Virus record (IMG/VR): IMGVR_UViG_3300009185_000120
Span: 1 to 22,090 of that record
Strand: one strand, 5' to 3'
DNA: 22,090 nucleotides
Source of the DNA: a virus
This document shows, in pieces, positions 21,770-22,090 of this stretch. The position numbers were made by a program, and so were the translations under genes. The first letter of the stretch is position 1. Each line of letters starts with the position of its first letter. A model generated the notes under the pieces. The model was not told where the DNA came from, ran no database searches, and saw only the letters and a program-made list of their open reading frames with translations.

Positions 21770-22090
21770 TCAAACAAGCCCTCGAATCAACCTTTTTATC
21801 GGTTTACCCCAAGACAAATTAGATCCCCAAGAGATTGTGGCAGCATCTGACGCAAATGTCAAGACAAAAGCATCAGCCATGTCAGGAGATTTCAACCCCC
21901 TCCTGCGAATATCATCCTTGGACTCAATCTTAATTTTCCCATTGGATGTAAATGTATATCTTACTGTCGCTAGTTCAGCAATAAAATCTTCGTTATTGGG
22001 TATCTTGCAGTCCCGCTTCTCCAGCCAGGCTTTGGTTTTGTGCCACAACTCAGCCCTTAGATTCAAATAAGTGCCGCCCATAGCAGGACT
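21770..22090 (-). CDS. terL: Terminase large subunit, C-terminal nuclease end (5' part outside window)
   Basis: The frame continues to the right edge with S-P-A before the first visible Met, so the start lies outside the window and Met22081 is internal. Visible are N-L-R-A-E-L-W, then C-K-I-P-N-N-E-D-F-I-A-E-L-A, Y-T-F-T-S-N-G-K-I-K-I-E-S-K-D-D and the end K-S-P-D-M-A-D-A-F-V-L-T-F-A. This is the C-terminal part of the RNase H-like nuclease of phage terminases. One of the two Asp residues in S-P-D-M-A-D-A is the likely last metal ligand. TerL packs the genome through the portal by ATP hydrolysis and cuts it. The ATPase part is not in this window. A strong terminator follows the TGA stop. Confidence 0.9.
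   Translation of the reverse strand, partial: SPAMGGTYLNLRAELWHKTKAWLEKRDCKIPNNEDFIAELATVRYTFTSNGKIKIESKDDIRRRGLKSPDMADAFVLTFASDAATISWGSNLSWGKPIKRLIRGLV

Noticed and set aside
1-22090. tRNA, integrase, transposase or other mobile genes
   Set aside because: I looked on both strands and saw no cloverleaf-like gene, no recombinase motif and no terminal inverted repeats; all space is taken by the virion operon.

Overview
The window is a continuous late (packaging, capsid, tail) region of a tailed double-stranded DNA phage. Every gene I can support is on the minus strand, so it reads from right to left. The proteins look like those of a short-tailed virus: a portal of about 700 residues, an SU10-type capsid/adaptor pair, a propeller-like tail nozzle protein, and large internal-virion-like proteins instead of a tape measure and tail tube. 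DNA is moderately AT-rich. Nothing bacterial, no tRNA and no integration module is visible, so the host cannot be read from this window. A Gram-negative aquatic host is only a guess.

Layout in transcription order: (1) 22090-21770, C-terminal end of the large terminase, closed by a strong hairpin terminator. (2) 21670-19905, six small genes: three are lysine-rich, one is a probable head/decoration protein, one is a cysteine-rich protein with a possible Fe-S or zinc site, and one is Ala-rich. (3) 19895-15491, portal, a 90-residue protein, scaffold and major capsid protein, ending in a second terminator. (4) 15451-13463, a small conserved protein, a glycosyltransferase, the head-tail adaptor and a tail-associated protein. 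(5) 13461-8967, a fibre/adhesin block (beta-repeat protein, two fibres, tail assembly chaperone, a holin-like membrane protein, a jelly-roll-like protein). (6) 8954-1, tail nozzle, a helical protein, a 1276-residue repeat protein, a 476-residue protein and a protein with an N-terminal lytic transglycosylase domain that runs off the left edge. The last three are best read as internal or ejected virion proteins.

The genes are packed as a coupled operon. Many junctions overlap (ATGA, TAATG). Five share one architecture in which the upstream UAA stop is part of the downstream Shine-Dalgarno (TAAGGA), and two of these are identical over 17 nt. The longest gene-free gap is under 100 nt and holds the terL terminator and a leader, so there is no unexplained stretch over 300 nt.

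The most unusual object is the 3147-6977 gene. It carries eleven 44-residue (4 x 11) Ala/Gln/Asn repeats plus one degenerate copy. They lie in a run of about 567 residues with no D, E, K, R, H, C, P or W. Before them come a 33-residue repeat block, a conserved phage core, and an N-terminal array of 21-residue Gly-Tyr repeats.
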